Notes: a model not told the origin generated them from the letters alone. 64,000 nt of DNA from Salinilacustrithrix flava (GCF_041228405.1 NZ_CP133888.1:3596001-3660000), one strand, 5' to 3'; positions 1-7,483 are shown, counted from the stretch's first letter. Made by a program: numbers and translations.

Positions 1-340
1 GGTCGAGCAGCATGGCGATCGTGGTGCCCTCCTTGCCGGCCTGGCCGTACTCGGGCCACACGTCGGTGACGAGGGCGTCGGGGTCGAGCTCGCCGCGCTG
101 GGCCAGCAGGTTGGCGCAGACCGCGGCGGCGCCCTTGGTGGTGGAGAACACCAGCTGGAGGGCGTCGGTGCCGTAGGGGGTGCCGCTCTCGTCGGCGGTC
201 CCGCCGACGAGGTCGACCACCAGCTCGCCCTCGACGTAGACGGCGACGCCGGCGCCGAGCTCCCCGTGGGTCTCGAAGTTGGCGGAGAAGGCGTCCCGGA
301 CGGGTTCGAAGCCGTCCGCCACATGTCCGGAGATCGTCAT
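1..340 (-). CDS. Serine hydrolase, class C beta-lactamase family (partial)
   Basis: Only the first 113 codons lie in the window; the gene runs off the left edge. The protein starts MTISGHVADGFEPV and resembles the N-terminal part of EstB/class C beta-lactamase-like serine hydrolases. The sequence STTK at residues 66-69 is the SxxK motif that carries the nucleophilic serine and general-base lysine. No signal peptide is visible, so it is probably a cytoplasmic esterase or peptidase-like enzyme rather than a secreted beta-lactamase. It is divergent from the phosphotransferase at 365 with only 24 bp between them, and a TAGCGT -10 box lies 6 nt upstream of its ATG. The substrate cannot be told from the sequence. 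Confidence 0.85.
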   Translation of the reverse strand, partial: MTISGHVADGFEPVRDAFSANFETHGELGAGVAVYVEGELVVDLVGGTADESGTPYGTDALQLVFSTTKGAAAVCANLLAQRGELDPDALVTDVWPEYGQAGKEGTTIAMLLD

Positions 341-346
341 GCCGGG

Positions 347-352
347 ACGCTA
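347..352 (-). promoter_or_regulatory. Leaderless -10 box (TAGCGT) for the serine hydrolase
   Basis: On the minus strand TAGCGT ends 6 nt before the ATG at 340. It fits the TANNNT-N6-9-start pattern seen at many genes here. Confidence 0.5.
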
Positions 353-364
353 CACAGGTGGCCC

Positions 365-1417
365 ATGGCACACGTGGAGGACCCGCCCGGCGTCAATCTC
401 GAGGCGCTCCGGACCTGGATGGACGACCAGGGCCTGGGGTCGGGGCCCCTGGAGGACGTCGAGCAGCTGGCCGGCGGCACCCAGAACGTGCTCGTCCGCT
501 TCACCCGGAGCGGTCGTGGCCACGTGCTGCGCCGGCCCCCGCTGCACAAGCGGGCGAACTCCGACGAGACGATGCGGCGCGAAGCCCGCGTGCTGGCCGC
601 CCTGGCCGGATCCGACGTGCCCCACCCGAGCCTCATCGCCGCCTGCCCCGACACCGACGTCCTCGGCGCCGCCTTCTACCTGATGGAGCCCATCGAGGGC
701 TTCAACCCGGCGAGCGGGCTCCCCGAGCCCCACCGCTCGGATCCGGCGATGCGCCGGGCCATGGGGTTCTCGATGGTCGATGCCATCGCCGCCCTCGCCC
801 TCGTCGACCACGAGGCCGTGGGGCTCGGCGACTTCGGCAAGCCCGACGGCTGGCTGGAGCGCCAGGTCCCGCGGTGGCGCCACCAGCTGGACTCCTACGC
901 CGAGCTCGACGGGTACCCGGGCCCCGACATCCCGGGCGTCGAGGAGGTCTCGGCGTGGCTGGAGCGCAACCGCCCCGCCACGTGGCACCTGGGGATCATC
1001 CACGGCGACTTCCACTTCGCCAACGTGCTGGTCCGCCCCGACGCCCCCGACCTGGCCGCCATCGTCGACTGGGAGCTGTGCACCATCGGGGACCCGCTGC
1101 TCGATCTCGGGCACCTGCTGTCCACCTGGCCGCCGGCGGACGACGGGGGCGGCGCGGGTGCGGTCGGCGCCGGGATCGACGGCCTCCCGACCAAGGCAGA
1201 GCTGGTCGCGCGCTACGCCGAGCGCACCGGGCGCGACACCGCCGACGTCGACTGGTACCACGTGCTCGCCGCCTACCGGCTCGGCATCATCCTCGAGGGC
1301 ACCCACGCCCGGGCCTTCGCCGGCAAGGCCCCGAAGGAGATCGGCGACCTGCTCCACGCCACCACCGTCGGGCTCTTCGAGCGGGCCCTCGCCGTCATCC
1401 ACGAGGCAGGCATCTGA
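365..1417 (+). CDS. Phosphotransferase family protein (APH/ACAD10-11-like kinase fold)
   Basis: This 350-residue protein has the aminoglycoside-phosphotransferase/choline-kinase fold. The catalytic-loop motif HGDFHFAN is at about residues 213-220, and the metal-binding segment VDWELCTIGDP follows about 20 residues later. In actinobacteria such proteins are usually annotated beside acyl-CoA metabolism genes (ACAD10/ACAD11-like, proposed to phosphorylate hydroxyacyl-CoA). I chose the ATG at 365 because it gives the normal family N-terminus; a longer reading frame to 266 would overlap the divergent hydrolase. A TetR gene and two CitE-type lyase genes follow on the same strand, which fits a role in CoA-thioester metabolism. 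Antibiotic resistance is unlikely but not excluded. Confidence 0.85.
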   Translation: MAHVEDPPGVNLEALRTWMDDQGLGSGPLEDVEQLAGGTQNVLVRFTRSGRGHVLRRPPLHKRANSDETMRREARVLAALAGSDVPHPSLIAACPDTDVLGAAFYLMEPIEGFNPASGLPEPHRSDPAMRRAMGFSMVDAIAALALVDHEAVGLGDFGKPDGWLERQVPRWRHQLDSYAELDGYPGPDIPGVEEVSAWLERNRPATWHLGIIHGDFHFANVLVRPDAPDLAAIVDWELCTIGDPLLDLGHLLSTWPPADDGGGAGAVGAGIDGLPTKAELVARYAERTGRDTADVDWYHVLAAYRLGIILEGTHARAFAGKAPKEIGDLLHATTVGLFERALAVIHEAGI

Positions 1418-1483
1418 CCCAAGGGTGCTGAAGTGCGCACCTCGCGGATAGGGAGCACCCGTCGGCGGGCCCGATACGAGTGG

Positions 1484-2101
1484 ATGGCGCACATGGACCA
1501 GACGACCGAAGCAGAGAGCCGTGTGGACGGGCGGACGGCGCGGCGCGACCGGAACCGCTTGGCGGTCCTGGACGCCGTCCTCGAGCTGTTCGAGGAGGGG
1601 AACCTGGATCCCGGCGTCCACGAGGTCGCCGACCGCTCCGGCGTGTCGCTGCGCTCGGTGTACCGCTACTTCGAGGACCTCGACGAGCTCATCACCGCGG
1701 CCATCGATCGTCACCTCGAGCGCACCCGACCGCTGTTCGACATCGAGCGCATCGGCGAGGGTCCCCTGCCCGAGCGCATCAACCGCTTCACCGATCGCCG
1801 GCTGCGCCTCTTCGACGCCATGCGTGTGATCTACCGGGCGTCGCGCGTGCGGGCCGCCACCGACCCCCAGGTCCAGGCCGGCCTCATGAACACCTACCAG
1901 TGGCTCGGCGAGCAGGCCCACCAGATGTTCGCCCCCGAGCTGGAGCAGCTCGACCCGCCCGACGCTCGTCGGGACGCCCGCCACACGATCGACCTGCTGA
2001 CCCAGTTCGACTCCCTCGAGCACCTCCGCCACCGCTGCGGGCTCGACCGGGACGAGGCTGCTGCCTACCTGCGGCGCAGCCTCACCCGCCTGTTCGCCTG
2101 A
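1484..2101 (+). CDS. TetR family transcriptional regulator
   Basis: The protein of about 205 residues has an N-terminal TetR-type helix-turn-helix. The segment HEVADRSGVSLRSVYRYF matches the recognition-helix region, and the C-terminal helical domain is variable, as expected for ligand binding. The start is uncertain: a GTG at 1433 gives a longer protein, and ATGs at 1484 and 1493 give shorter ones; no clear Shine-Dalgarno sequence separates them. It lies between the phosphotransferase and the malyl-CoA lyase pair. An 8-bp inverted repeat at 2116-2144, just before the lyase, is a candidate operator. Ligand and targets are inferred only from position. Confidence 0.85.
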   Translation: MAHMDQTTEAESRVDGRTARRDRNRLAVLDAVLELFEEGNLDPGVHEVADRSGVSLRSVYRYFEDLDELITAAIDRHLERTRPLFDIERIGEGPLPERINRFTDRRLRLFDAMRVIYRASRVRAATDPQVQAGLMNTYQWLGEQAHQMFAPELEQLDPPDARRDARHTIDLLTQFDSLEHLRHRCGLDRDEAAAYLRRSLTRLFA

Positions 2102-2115
2102 GCGGCCCGCATCGC

Positions 2116-2144
2116 TCACCGAGAGGTTTCCGACGCCTCGGTGA
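2116..2144. promoter_or_regulatory. 8-bp inverted repeat TCACCGAG...CTCGGTGA
   Basis: Perfect 8-nt arms flank a 13-nt spacer between the TetR gene and the lyase. It overlaps the expected -35 region of the -10 box at 2152, so it could be a TetR operator. A terminator hairpin for the TetR gene is the alternative. Confidence 0.45.
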
Positions 2145-2151
2145 CCGACGG

Positions 2152-2157
2152 TACGGT
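2152..2157 (+). promoter_or_regulatory. Leaderless -10 box (TACGGT) for the malyl-CoA lyase gene
   Basis: TACGGT ends 8 nt before the ATG at 2166. No Shine-Dalgarno sequence is present, so translation probably begins at the very 5' end of the mRNA. Confidence 0.5.
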
Positions 2158-2165
2158 CTCCCCCG

Positions 2166-3215
2166 ATGCGCAGCCCCAAAGACTTCTTCGCTCCCCTGGC
2201 CATCGGCGCCCCGGCACCCCTGCGTGAGGTCCCGTTCCGGCCCTCGCGCAACATCCACTTCTTCCCGCCGGCGAACGAGAAGATGCGGTCGAAGGTGCCC
2301 GACATGGTCGCCACCTGCGACGTGCTGCTCGGCAACCTCGAGGACGCCGTGCCCGCCTCCGACAAGGAGGCGGCTCGCGCCGGCCTGATCGAGGTCGGCC
2401 AGTCCGTCGACTTCGGCGACACCCAGTTCTGGACCCGGGTCAACAGCCTCGACTCCCCATGGGGCCTCGACGACCTGCTCGAGATCGTGCCCGCCATCGG
2501 CGACAAGCTCGACGTCGTCATGATCCCCAAGGTCGAGGGTCCCGAGGACATCCACTACGTGGACCGCCTCCTGGCCCAGCTGGAGGCGAAGGCAGACCTC
2601 ACCGAACCGCTGCTCATCCACGCCATCCTCGAGACCGCCCGCGGCGTCGCCAACGTCGAGGAGATCTGCGCAGCCTCGCCCCGCATGCAGGGCCTGTCGC
2701 TCGGTCCGGCCGACCTCGCCGCCAACCGGCGCATGAAGACCACCCGCGTCGGCGGCGGCCACCCCGGGTACCTGGTCCGCACCGACCCCACCGGCGACGA
2801 CCTCGAGGCCGGTCGCACCACCTACCAGCAGGACCTGTGGCACTACACGGTGGCTCGGATGGTCGACGCCTGCGCCTCGAACGGCATCTACGCCTACTAC
2901 GGGCCCTTCGGCGACATCCGTGACACGGTCGGCTGCGAGGACCAGTTCCGCAACGCCTACCTGCTCGGCTGCGTCGGCGCCTGGTCGCTGCACCCGGTGC
3001 AGATCGACATCGCCAAGAAGGTGTTCTCCCCGCCGGTCGACGACGTGGTGCACGCCAAGCGCGTCGTGGAGGCCATGGGCGACGGCACCGGTGCGGTGAT
3101 GCTCGACGGGAAGATGGAGGACGACGCCTCGGTGAAGCAGTGCCTCGTCGTGCTCGACCTGGCCACCCAGCTCGCCGAGCGCGATCCCGAGCTCAAGGAG
3201 GCCTACGGACTGTGA
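2166..3215 (+). CDS. mcl: Malyl-CoA/beta-methylmalyl-CoA/citramalyl-CoA lyase (CitE superfamily)
   Basis: This 349-residue protein belongs to the HpcH/HpaI-CitE family and, from memory, matches the Chloroflexus-type Mcl along its whole length. Shared landmarks include the opening region with PLAIGAP, FFPPANEK, the metal-binding GNLEDAVP, DVVMIPKVEG, ASPRMQGLSLGPADLAA, MKTTRVGGGHP and the C-terminal MLDGKMEDDA. The family makes or cleaves malyl-CoA (from glyoxylate and acetyl-CoA), beta-methylmalyl-CoA and citramalyl-CoA in a Mg-dependent aldol-type reaction. It is coupled by a 4-bp GTGA overlap to a second CitE-like gene. In an actinobacterium the likely role is glyoxylate assimilation as in the ethylmalonyl-CoA pathway; autotrophic 3-hydroxypropionate use is an alternative not supported by other genes here. 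Confidence 0.88.
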   Translation: MRSPKDFFAPLAIGAPAPLREVPFRPSRNIHFFPPANEKMRSKVPDMVATCDVLLGNLEDAVPASDKEAARAGLIEVGQSVDFGDTQFWTRVNSLDSPWGLDDLLEIVPAIGDKLDVVMIPKVEGPEDIHYVDRLLAQLEAKADLTEPLLIHAILETARGVANVEEICAASPRMQGLSLGPADLAANRRMKTTRVGGGHPGYLVRTDPTGDDLEAGRTTYQQDLWHYTVARMVDACASNGIYAYYGPFGDIRDTVGCEDQFRNAYLLGCVGAWSLHPVQIDIAKKVFSPPVDDVVHAKRVVEAMGDGTGAVMLDGKMEDDASVKQCLVVLDLATQLAERDPELKEAYGL

Positions 3216-4099
3216 GCGCCACCGACGCGACGCTGCGGCCCCGCCGCTCCGTCCTCTACATGCCGGGCGCCAACGAGCGGGCGCTCGAGAAGGCCAAGGG
3301 GCTCACCGCCGACGCGCTCATCCTCGACCTCGAGGACGCCGTCGCACCCGACGCCAAGGCCGAGGCCCGCGACCGCGTGTGCGCCGCCGCCTCGTCCGGT
3401 GAGTACGGCATGCGCGAGATCGCCATCCGCGCCAACGGCCTCGACACGCAGTGGCACGCCGACGACGTCGCCGCCATCGCCCAGGCCGGCCCCGACGCCA
3501 TCGTCATCCCCAAGATCAACTCGGTCAAGGACGTGCGCGCCATCGAGGCCGCGCTCGAGTCCGGCGGCGCACCGGAGAGGACCAAGATCTGGGCGATGGT
3601 CGAGACGCCGATCGCCATGCTGCACGCCGAGGAGATCGCCGGCTGCTCCGAGCGCCTGACCGTGCTGGTCATGGGCACGAACGACCTGGCCAAGGAGCTG
3701 CACGCCCAGCACATCCCCGGCCGCCAACCGCTGCTCACCGGCCTCGGCCTGTGCCTGCTCGCCGCTCGGGCGACCGGCAAGGTCATCCTCGACGGCGTCT
3801 ACAACGCCATCGGTGATGAGGAGGGCTTCCTCGCCGAGTGCCGCCAGGGCAAGGTCATGGGCTTCGACGGCAAGACCCTCATCCACCCGAGCCAGCTCGA
3901 CCCGTGCAACGAGGTCTTCGCCCCGTCCGAGGACGAGGTCGCCTCCGCACGCGAGATCATCACCGCCTTCGAGGAGGCCGAGCGAGAGGGCCGCGGCGTG
4001 GTCACGGTGAACGGCCGGATGATCGAGAACCTCCACGTCGATCAGGCCCGCCAGACCCTGGCCCAGGCCGAGGCGATCGCCGCGCTGCAGCAGAGCTGA
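3212..4099 (+). CDS. CoA-ester lyase / malyl-CoA thioesterase-like protein (CitE family)
   Basis: This 295-residue CitE-family TIM-barrel protein shows RSVLYMPGANERALEKA at the N-terminus, the acidic LDLEDAVAPDAKAEAR, IVIPKINS, WAMVETPIAM, MGTNDLAKEL and GKTLIHPSQL. The GTG start at 3212 overlaps the stop of the preceding lyase (GTGA), so the two are translationally coupled. In Rhodobacter sphaeroides the paralogous pair Mcl1/Mcl2 works as malyl-CoA lyase plus malyl-CoA thioesterase, together replacing malate synthase. The tandem arrangement here suggests the same division of labour, but a citramalyl-CoA lyase role is equally compatible with the sequence. A repeat derived from a palindromic element follows directly after the stop codon. 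Confidence 0.85.
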   Translation: MSATDATLRPRRSVLYMPGANERALEKAKGLTADALILDLEDAVAPDAKAEARDRVCAAASSGEYGMREIAIRANGLDTQWHADDVAAIAQAGPDAIVIPKINSVKDVRAIEAALESGGAPERTKIWAMVETPIAMLHAEEIAGCSERLTVLVMGTNDLAKELHAQHIPGRQPLLTGLGLCLLAARATGKVILDGVYNAIGDEEGFLAECRQGKVMGFDGKTLIHPSQLDPCNEVFAPSEDEVASAREIITAFEEAEREGRGVVTVNGRMIENLHVDQARQTLAQAEAIAALQQS

Positions 4100-4100
4100 G

Positions 4101-4136
4101 GTTCTGGCAGCGACCACGGAACGGTTCTGGCAGCCG
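4101..4136. repeat. Partial palindromic repeat (GTTCTGGCAG type)
   Basis: GTTCTGGCAG occurs twice, at 4101-4110 and 4124-4133, separated by GCGACCACGGAACG-like sequence. The first half is nearly the same as one arm of the full palindrome at 44264-44309. It fills the gap between two convergent genes and looks like a decayed or half copy. Confidence 0.55.
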
Positions 4137-4141
4137 CCTCG

Positions 4142-5326
4142 TCACACCGGCAGGCGGATCCGGATGCTCGTCCCCTCCCCGGGGGCGGTCTCCACGGACA
4201 GCTCGCCGTCGAGCTCGGCCACCATCGCCGTGACCATGCTCAGCCCGAGGCCGAGACCGGCCACGGTCGTGGGGTTGCGGACCGAGCGCGAGAACGCCTC
4301 GCCCCGGCGGTCGAGCACGTCGTCGGGCAGGCCCGGCCCGGCGTCGCGCACCTCGAGCACGCCCTCCCCCGCCACCACCTCGGCCTCGCCGGCGTAGAGG
4401 AGCGCGTTCTCGACCAGCGCCCCCAGCGCGATCCGCACGAGACGGCCGTCGGTCGTCCACTCGAGGGCCGGATCGCAGCGGACGGTGACGAGCGACGGGT
4501 TCTCGCTCGCCTCCACCACCGCCTCGATCAGCTCACGCACCCGGACCGGACGGTGGACGGCCCTGACCTCGCCGGCGCCGAGCTCGCTCATCACGATGAG
4601 CTCCTCGATGAGGCGACCGAGCCGCCCGAGGGCCGACTCCGCCCGGTCGAGCAGCCCATCGGGGTCGGCGAGGTCCGGGTGGAGGTCGCGGTGCATGTGC
4701 AGCATGCCGGCCGCGATGGTCAACGGCGTGCGCAGCTCGTGGCTCACCAGGTTGATGAAGCCGTGCTTGAGTGCGTCCACCCGGTCCCGCTCGTGGGACT
4801 GGCGCGCGGACTCGATCGCCGTTGCGGTCTGGGCGGCGAGGCCCTCGAGCAGCATGACGTCGACGTCGTCGAAGGCGTCCGCCTCGGCGCTGTCGACCTG
4901 GAGCAGCCCGATGGGACGTCCCAGGCAGACGAGCGGCACGGCGAGGAAGCTGACCATGCCGGCGTTGGACCCGGCTCGCCGCACCTCGGGGTCGACCCGC
5001 TCGTCGACATCCAGGTCGGGGACGTAGATGGTCTCGCCGGTGGCCACGACCCGGCCCCCGATGCCGGAGCCGATCGGCAGCCGGACGTCGAGCACCTCGG
5101 GCGACACCGGCGGGTCGGACGCGGCGATGCCCACCGTGCCGCGCTCGACGAGGCTGACGCTGCCGCCCCGGAAGTCGACCAGCTCGCGCATGGCGGCGAG
5201 CACCGCCTTGAGCGTGGTGTCGAGCTCGAGGGTGGGCCCCAGCCGGTGGCTCACGCTGGCGAGGAGTCGCTGCGCCTCGGCGATGCGGACGAGTCGGGCC
5301 TCGGCCCCGCCCGATGGGCCGGTCAT
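4142..5326 (-). CDS. GAF-domain sensor histidine kinase
   Basis: This 394-residue protein has no membrane segment. A GAF domain covers about residues 15-175, followed by a HisKA domain with the H-box SHELRTPLT (phosphoacceptor His near residue 195) and a HATPase domain containing NALLY (N box), DAGPGLP (G1), and GLGLGLSM (G2). It is therefore a soluble kinase sensing a cytoplasmic signal through GAF. No response regulator gene lies next to it, so it is an orphan in this window. The ATG at 5326 is preceded 6 nt upstream by TACAGT, consistent with a leaderless mRNA; a longer frame upstream would run into the divergent DsbA-like gene. Confidence 0.88.
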   Translation of the reverse strand: MTGPSGGAEARLVRIAEAQRLLASVSHRLGPTLELDTTLKAVLAAMRELVDFRGGSVSLVERGTVGIAASDPPVSPEVLDVRLPIGSGIGGRVVATGETIYVPDLDVDERVDPEVRRAGSNAGMVSFLAVPLVCLGRPIGLLQVDSAEADAFDDVDVMLLEGLAAQTATAIESARQSHERDRVDALKHGFINLVSHELRTPLTIAAGMLHMHRDLHPDLADPDGLLDRAESALGRLGRLIEELIVMSELGAGEVRAVHRPVRVRELIEAVVEASENPSLVTVRCDPALEWTTDGRLVRIALGALVENALLYAGEAEVVAGEGVLEVRDAGPGLPDDVLDRRGEAFSRSVRNPTTVAGLGLGLSMVTAMVAELDGELSVETAPGEGTSIRIRLPV

Positions 5327-5332
5327 GGCGAG

Positions 5333-5338
5333 ACTGTA
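5333..5338 (-). promoter_or_regulatory. Leaderless -10 box (TACAGT) for the histidine kinase
   Basis: TACAGT on the minus strand ends 6 nt before the ATG at 5326. Confidence 0.55.
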
Positions 5339-5380
5339 CCGGCATGTGCCGCCGGCGGTGCCAGATCCCGGCGCCGGTAC
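5336..5380. promoter_or_regulatory. 8-bp inverted repeat GTACCGGC...GCCGGTAC in divergent promoter
   Basis: Perfect arms at 5336-5343 and 5373-5380 sit over the two opposing -10 boxes. The symmetry places each arm at one of the divergent transcription starts, which suggests a shared operator or a pair of related promoter ends. Confidence 0.35.
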
Positions 5381-5383
5381 CCT
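5378..5383 (+). promoter_or_regulatory. Leaderless -10 box (TACCCT) for the DsbA-like gene
   Basis: TACCCT ends 6 nt before the ATG at 5390. Confidence 0.5.
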
Positions 5384-5389
5384 CCGACC

Positions 5390-6106
5390 ATGGCCGCGCC
5401 GACCGCCCCGACCGCCGTCGACTTCCACTTCGACGTCATGTGCCCGTTCGCATACCAGACCTCACGGTGGATCCGGGCCGTGCGGGACCAGACCGACCTG
5501 GACATCACGTGGCGCTTCTTCTCCCTCGAGGAGATCAACCGTGCCGAGGGCAAGAAGCACCCGTGGGAGCGGGAGTGGTCCTACGGGTGGTCGATGATGC
5601 GCATCGGCGCCCTGCTTCGCCGACGGGACATGGCCGAGCTCGATGCCTGGTACGAGCGGGCGGGGCGAGCCCTGCACGAGGAGGGCCACAAGCCCCACGA
5701 TCCCGACGTCGCCCGCCACCTGCTCGCCGAGATCGGCCTCGACCCGGGCCTGGTCGACGAGGCCATCGCCGACCCGACCACCCACGACGAGGTCCGCACC
5801 GAGCACGACAAGGTCGTCGCCGCCGGCGGCTACGGGGTGCCGACGCTGTTCTTCCCCGACGGCCAGTGCGTCTTCGGGCCCGTCATCATCGATCCGCCCA
5901 CCGAGGGCGACGCCGTGCTGCGCCTCTGGCACGCCGTCACCGCGTGGCTGGAGTTCCCCCACCTGTACGAGCTGCAGCGCCCCAAGACCGAGGCCGACGG
6001 CCGCTTCATCGCCCAGACCTTCAAGCCCTACCTCGAGGCCCGCGACTGGGTGAGCATCGACCGGGGCAAGGTCGTCGACCTCGACCGGATGGCCACCCCC
6101 GACTGA
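5390..6106 (+). CDS. DsbA/Rv2466c-like thioredoxin-fold protein with CPFA active site
   Basis: This 238-residue protein has the DsbA-type thioredoxin fold. Its N-terminus DFHFDVMCPFAYQTSRW aligns with the active site of the mycothiol-dependent reductase Rv2466c (CPWC), but the second cysteine is replaced by alanine, giving CPFA. The cis-Pro region is GGYGVPTLFF, and the C-terminal FGPVIIDPP and ELQRPKT match the same family. With only the nucleophilic Cys it could work by a monothiol mechanism with mycothiol, or act as an isomerase/transferase. A seleno-version of the family with Sec-Pro-Trp-Cys is encoded at 20784. The -10 box ends 6 nt before the ATG, and a palindromic repeat begins immediately after the stop. 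Confidence 0.82.
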   Translation: MAAPTAPTAVDFHFDVMCPFAYQTSRWIRAVRDQTDLDITWRFFSLEEINRAEGKKHPWEREWSYGWSMMRIGALLRRRDMAELDAWYERAGRALHEEGHKPHDPDVARHLLAEIGLDPGLVDEAIADPTTHDEVRTEHDKVVAAGGYGVPTLFFPDGQCVFGPVIIDPPTEGDAVLRLWHAVTAWLEFPHLYELQRPKTEADGRFIAQTFKPYLEARDWVSIDRGKVVDLDRMATPD

Positions 6107-6150
6107 GATCTCGTCGATCCGAACCACCGGTGGTGACGGATCAACGAGAT
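6107..6150. repeat. Palindromic repeat, GATCTCGT family, copy 1
   Basis: The left arm GATCTCGTCGATCCG and the right arm CGGATCAACGAGAT are near-perfect complements around a centre of ACCACCGGTGGT. It starts directly after the stop codon of the DsbA-like gene and ends 14 bp before the end of the convergent glycosylase. It could act as a bidirectional terminator, but a second, similar copy lies inside a coding sequence at 48609-48653, so it is better described as a dispersed palindromic element. Confidence 0.7.
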
Positions 6151-6164
6151 TTCCCTGTTCGGGG

Positions 6165-7052
6165 TCAGCGACGACGGCGGGGGTGCTGGCAGCGGCGGCA
6201 CCACCGGGCCCGGCGGCCGCCGACGACGGCCGAGCTGGTCGGCGTGTCGCAGGCCGCGCAGGTGGCCCGGGCATGCACCTGCAGCTGCGCCGCGTAGGTG
6301 CCGGGACGGCCCCACAGGTCGACCCACCCCTCGTCCTCGAGGGTGACCCCGCCGACGGCGATCGAGTCGACGGCGATGGCTCGAGCTGCGACCAGGATCC
6401 GCTCCCACGCGGAGGTGGCCAGCTCGCCCGCGGGCGCGGTCGGGTCGATGCCAGCCCGGTGGAGGGCCTCGTCGGCCAGGTACGACCCGATGCCGGCCAC
6501 GCCCTGGGTCTGGTCGAGCAGCACGGCCTTCACCCCGACCCGCCGTCGCGCGGCCAAGGCGTGCAGCGACGAGCCGGTCACGGCCGGATCGAACAGGTCC
6601 GGCGCCACCGGCGCGACGCCGTGGGGCAGGACCCGCAGCTCACCGAACGTCCGCGGATCCCGGAACCGCACCTCCACCGCACGTTCTGGCCTGCGGATTC
6701 CCTCACATGCGGGGGAATCGGTAGGCCAGAACGGGTCGGGGTGGGGTCCCAGTGCGAGGGTGGCGTGGACGTGGCGGTCCGGGTGCGGGGTGCCCGGTTC
6801 GGCGACGAGGAGCTGGCCGCTCATGCGCAGGTGGATGCCGAGCGCGGCGTCGGCCCCATCGAGGTCGACCACGATCCACTTGCCGTGCGAGCGGACGCGC
6901 GTCACCCGCCGGCCGACCAGCGCAGCCAGCGACACCGGATCGGTGTGGCGGACGGTGCGCGGGTGGGTCACCGGCAGCGCCGACAGCTCCCGGCCGGCGG
7001 CGACCTGGTGGAGCTGGGCGGCGGCGACCGCCACCTCGGCGGCTTCGGGCAT
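6165..7052 (-). CDS. Fpg/Nei family DNA glycosylase (AP lyase)
   Basis: This 295-residue enzyme starts MPEAAEV, so the catalytic Pro2 and Glu3 needed for base excision and beta-delta elimination are present. HLRMSGQLLV, RFRDPRTFGEL, GIGSYLADEAL and a C-terminal zinc finger (CAAC about 20 residues before CRRC) complete the family signature. It removes oxidised bases and nicks the DNA. At about residues 107-123 there is an extra, non-conserved segment (PFWPTDSPACEGIRRPER) encoded by a 52-bp palindrome, inserted between the beta-strand ending LALG and EVRFRD. The frame is kept, so the protein may still be active. The family type (Fpg or Nei) cannot be fixed from this sequence alone. Confidence 0.88.
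   Translation of the reverse strand: MPEAAEVAVAAAQLHQVAAGRELSALPVTHPRTVRHTDPVSLAALVGRRVTRVRSHGKWIVVDLDGADAALGIHLRMSGQLLVAEPGTPHPDRHVHATLALGPHPDPFWPTDSPACEGIRRPERAVEVRFRDPRTFGELRVLPHGVAPVAPDLFDPAVTGSSLHALAARRRVGVKAVLLDQTQGVAGIGSYLADEALHRAGIDPTAPAGELATSAWERILVAARAIAVDSIAVGGVTLEDEGWVDLWGRPGTYAAQLQVHARATCAACDTPTSSAVVGGRRARWCRRCQHPRRRR
6682..6733. repeat. 52-bp palindromic element inside the Fpg/Nei gene
   Basis: Arms CGTTCTGGCCTGCGGATTCC and the complementary GGAATCGGTAGGCCAGAACG flank a short centre containing CTCACATGCGG. The element is read in frame by the glycosylase gene and accounts for a segment absent from ordinary family members. The outer GTTCTGGC/GCCAGAAC ends resemble the repeats at 4101 and 44264. 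Confidence 0.75.
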
Positions 7053-7150
7053 TACGACGGGTGCGGAGAAGTCACGTTCCTCCGCGGTCCGGGCTTGCGG
7101 CTCCGCCGCACCAAGGGCACCGTGACATGGGTCGCTTCGCTCCGGCTCGG

Positions 7151-7483
7151 TCAGCCCTCGAGGAGCTCTTCGGGCTCGATCAGGTCGCCGGCAGCGGCGA
7201 GCGCGCTGGCCAGGCCGACGGCTCGGGCGTAGACCGCGGCGAAGTACGCCTCCGACGCCTGCTCCTGGCCGGGCAGCGGCGGCCGCCCCAGGGACCGCAC
7301 GACGGCGGAGGGGTCCTGGGTGATGCGGATGTCGTCGCGGGGCTCCGGGAGGGTCTTGGGATCGCCCCAGAACTCGGCCGTCGCCTTGGCGGTGGACCGG
7401 TTGCGGCGCTTGCGGTTGCGGCGCTTGCGCCCCCCGCCGTCGCCGTTCGAGCCGTTCTGGCCGTTGGATCCGTTGGCGCTCAT
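7151..7483 (-). CDS. Small basic protein coupled to the SNF2 helicase
   Basis: This 110-residue protein has a low-complexity N-terminus of repeated NG-containing units (residues 4-16), then a strongly basic stretch RKRRNRKRRNR, then a more ordered C-terminal half with FWGDPKTLPE and a helix-rich end. Its ATG at 7483 overlaps the TGA of the SNF2 helicase (ATGA), so it is almost certainly co-translated. The basic tract suggests nucleic-acid binding, and the pairing suggests a helicase accessory factor; both are inference. I do not recognise a named family. Confidence 0.72.
   Translation of the reverse strand: MSANGSNGQNGSNGDGGGRKRRNRKRRNRSTAKATAEFWGDPKTLPEPRDDIRITQDPSAVVRSLGRPPLPGQEQASEAYFAAVYARAVGLASALAAAGDLIEPEELLEG

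Noticed and set aside
350..2551. Very long reading frames on the antisense strand (e.g. 350-2551 minus, 38009-40918 minus 5' part, 21394-24984 minus 5' part)
   Set aside because: These are GC-rich shadows of real genes, with low-complexity Arg/Pro/Gly/Val composition and no family similarity.
6107..6150. Annotating the palindrome only as a rho-independent terminator
   Set aside because: A related copy sits inside a coding gene and there is no clear U-tract, so it is listed as a dispersed repeat with a possible terminator role.
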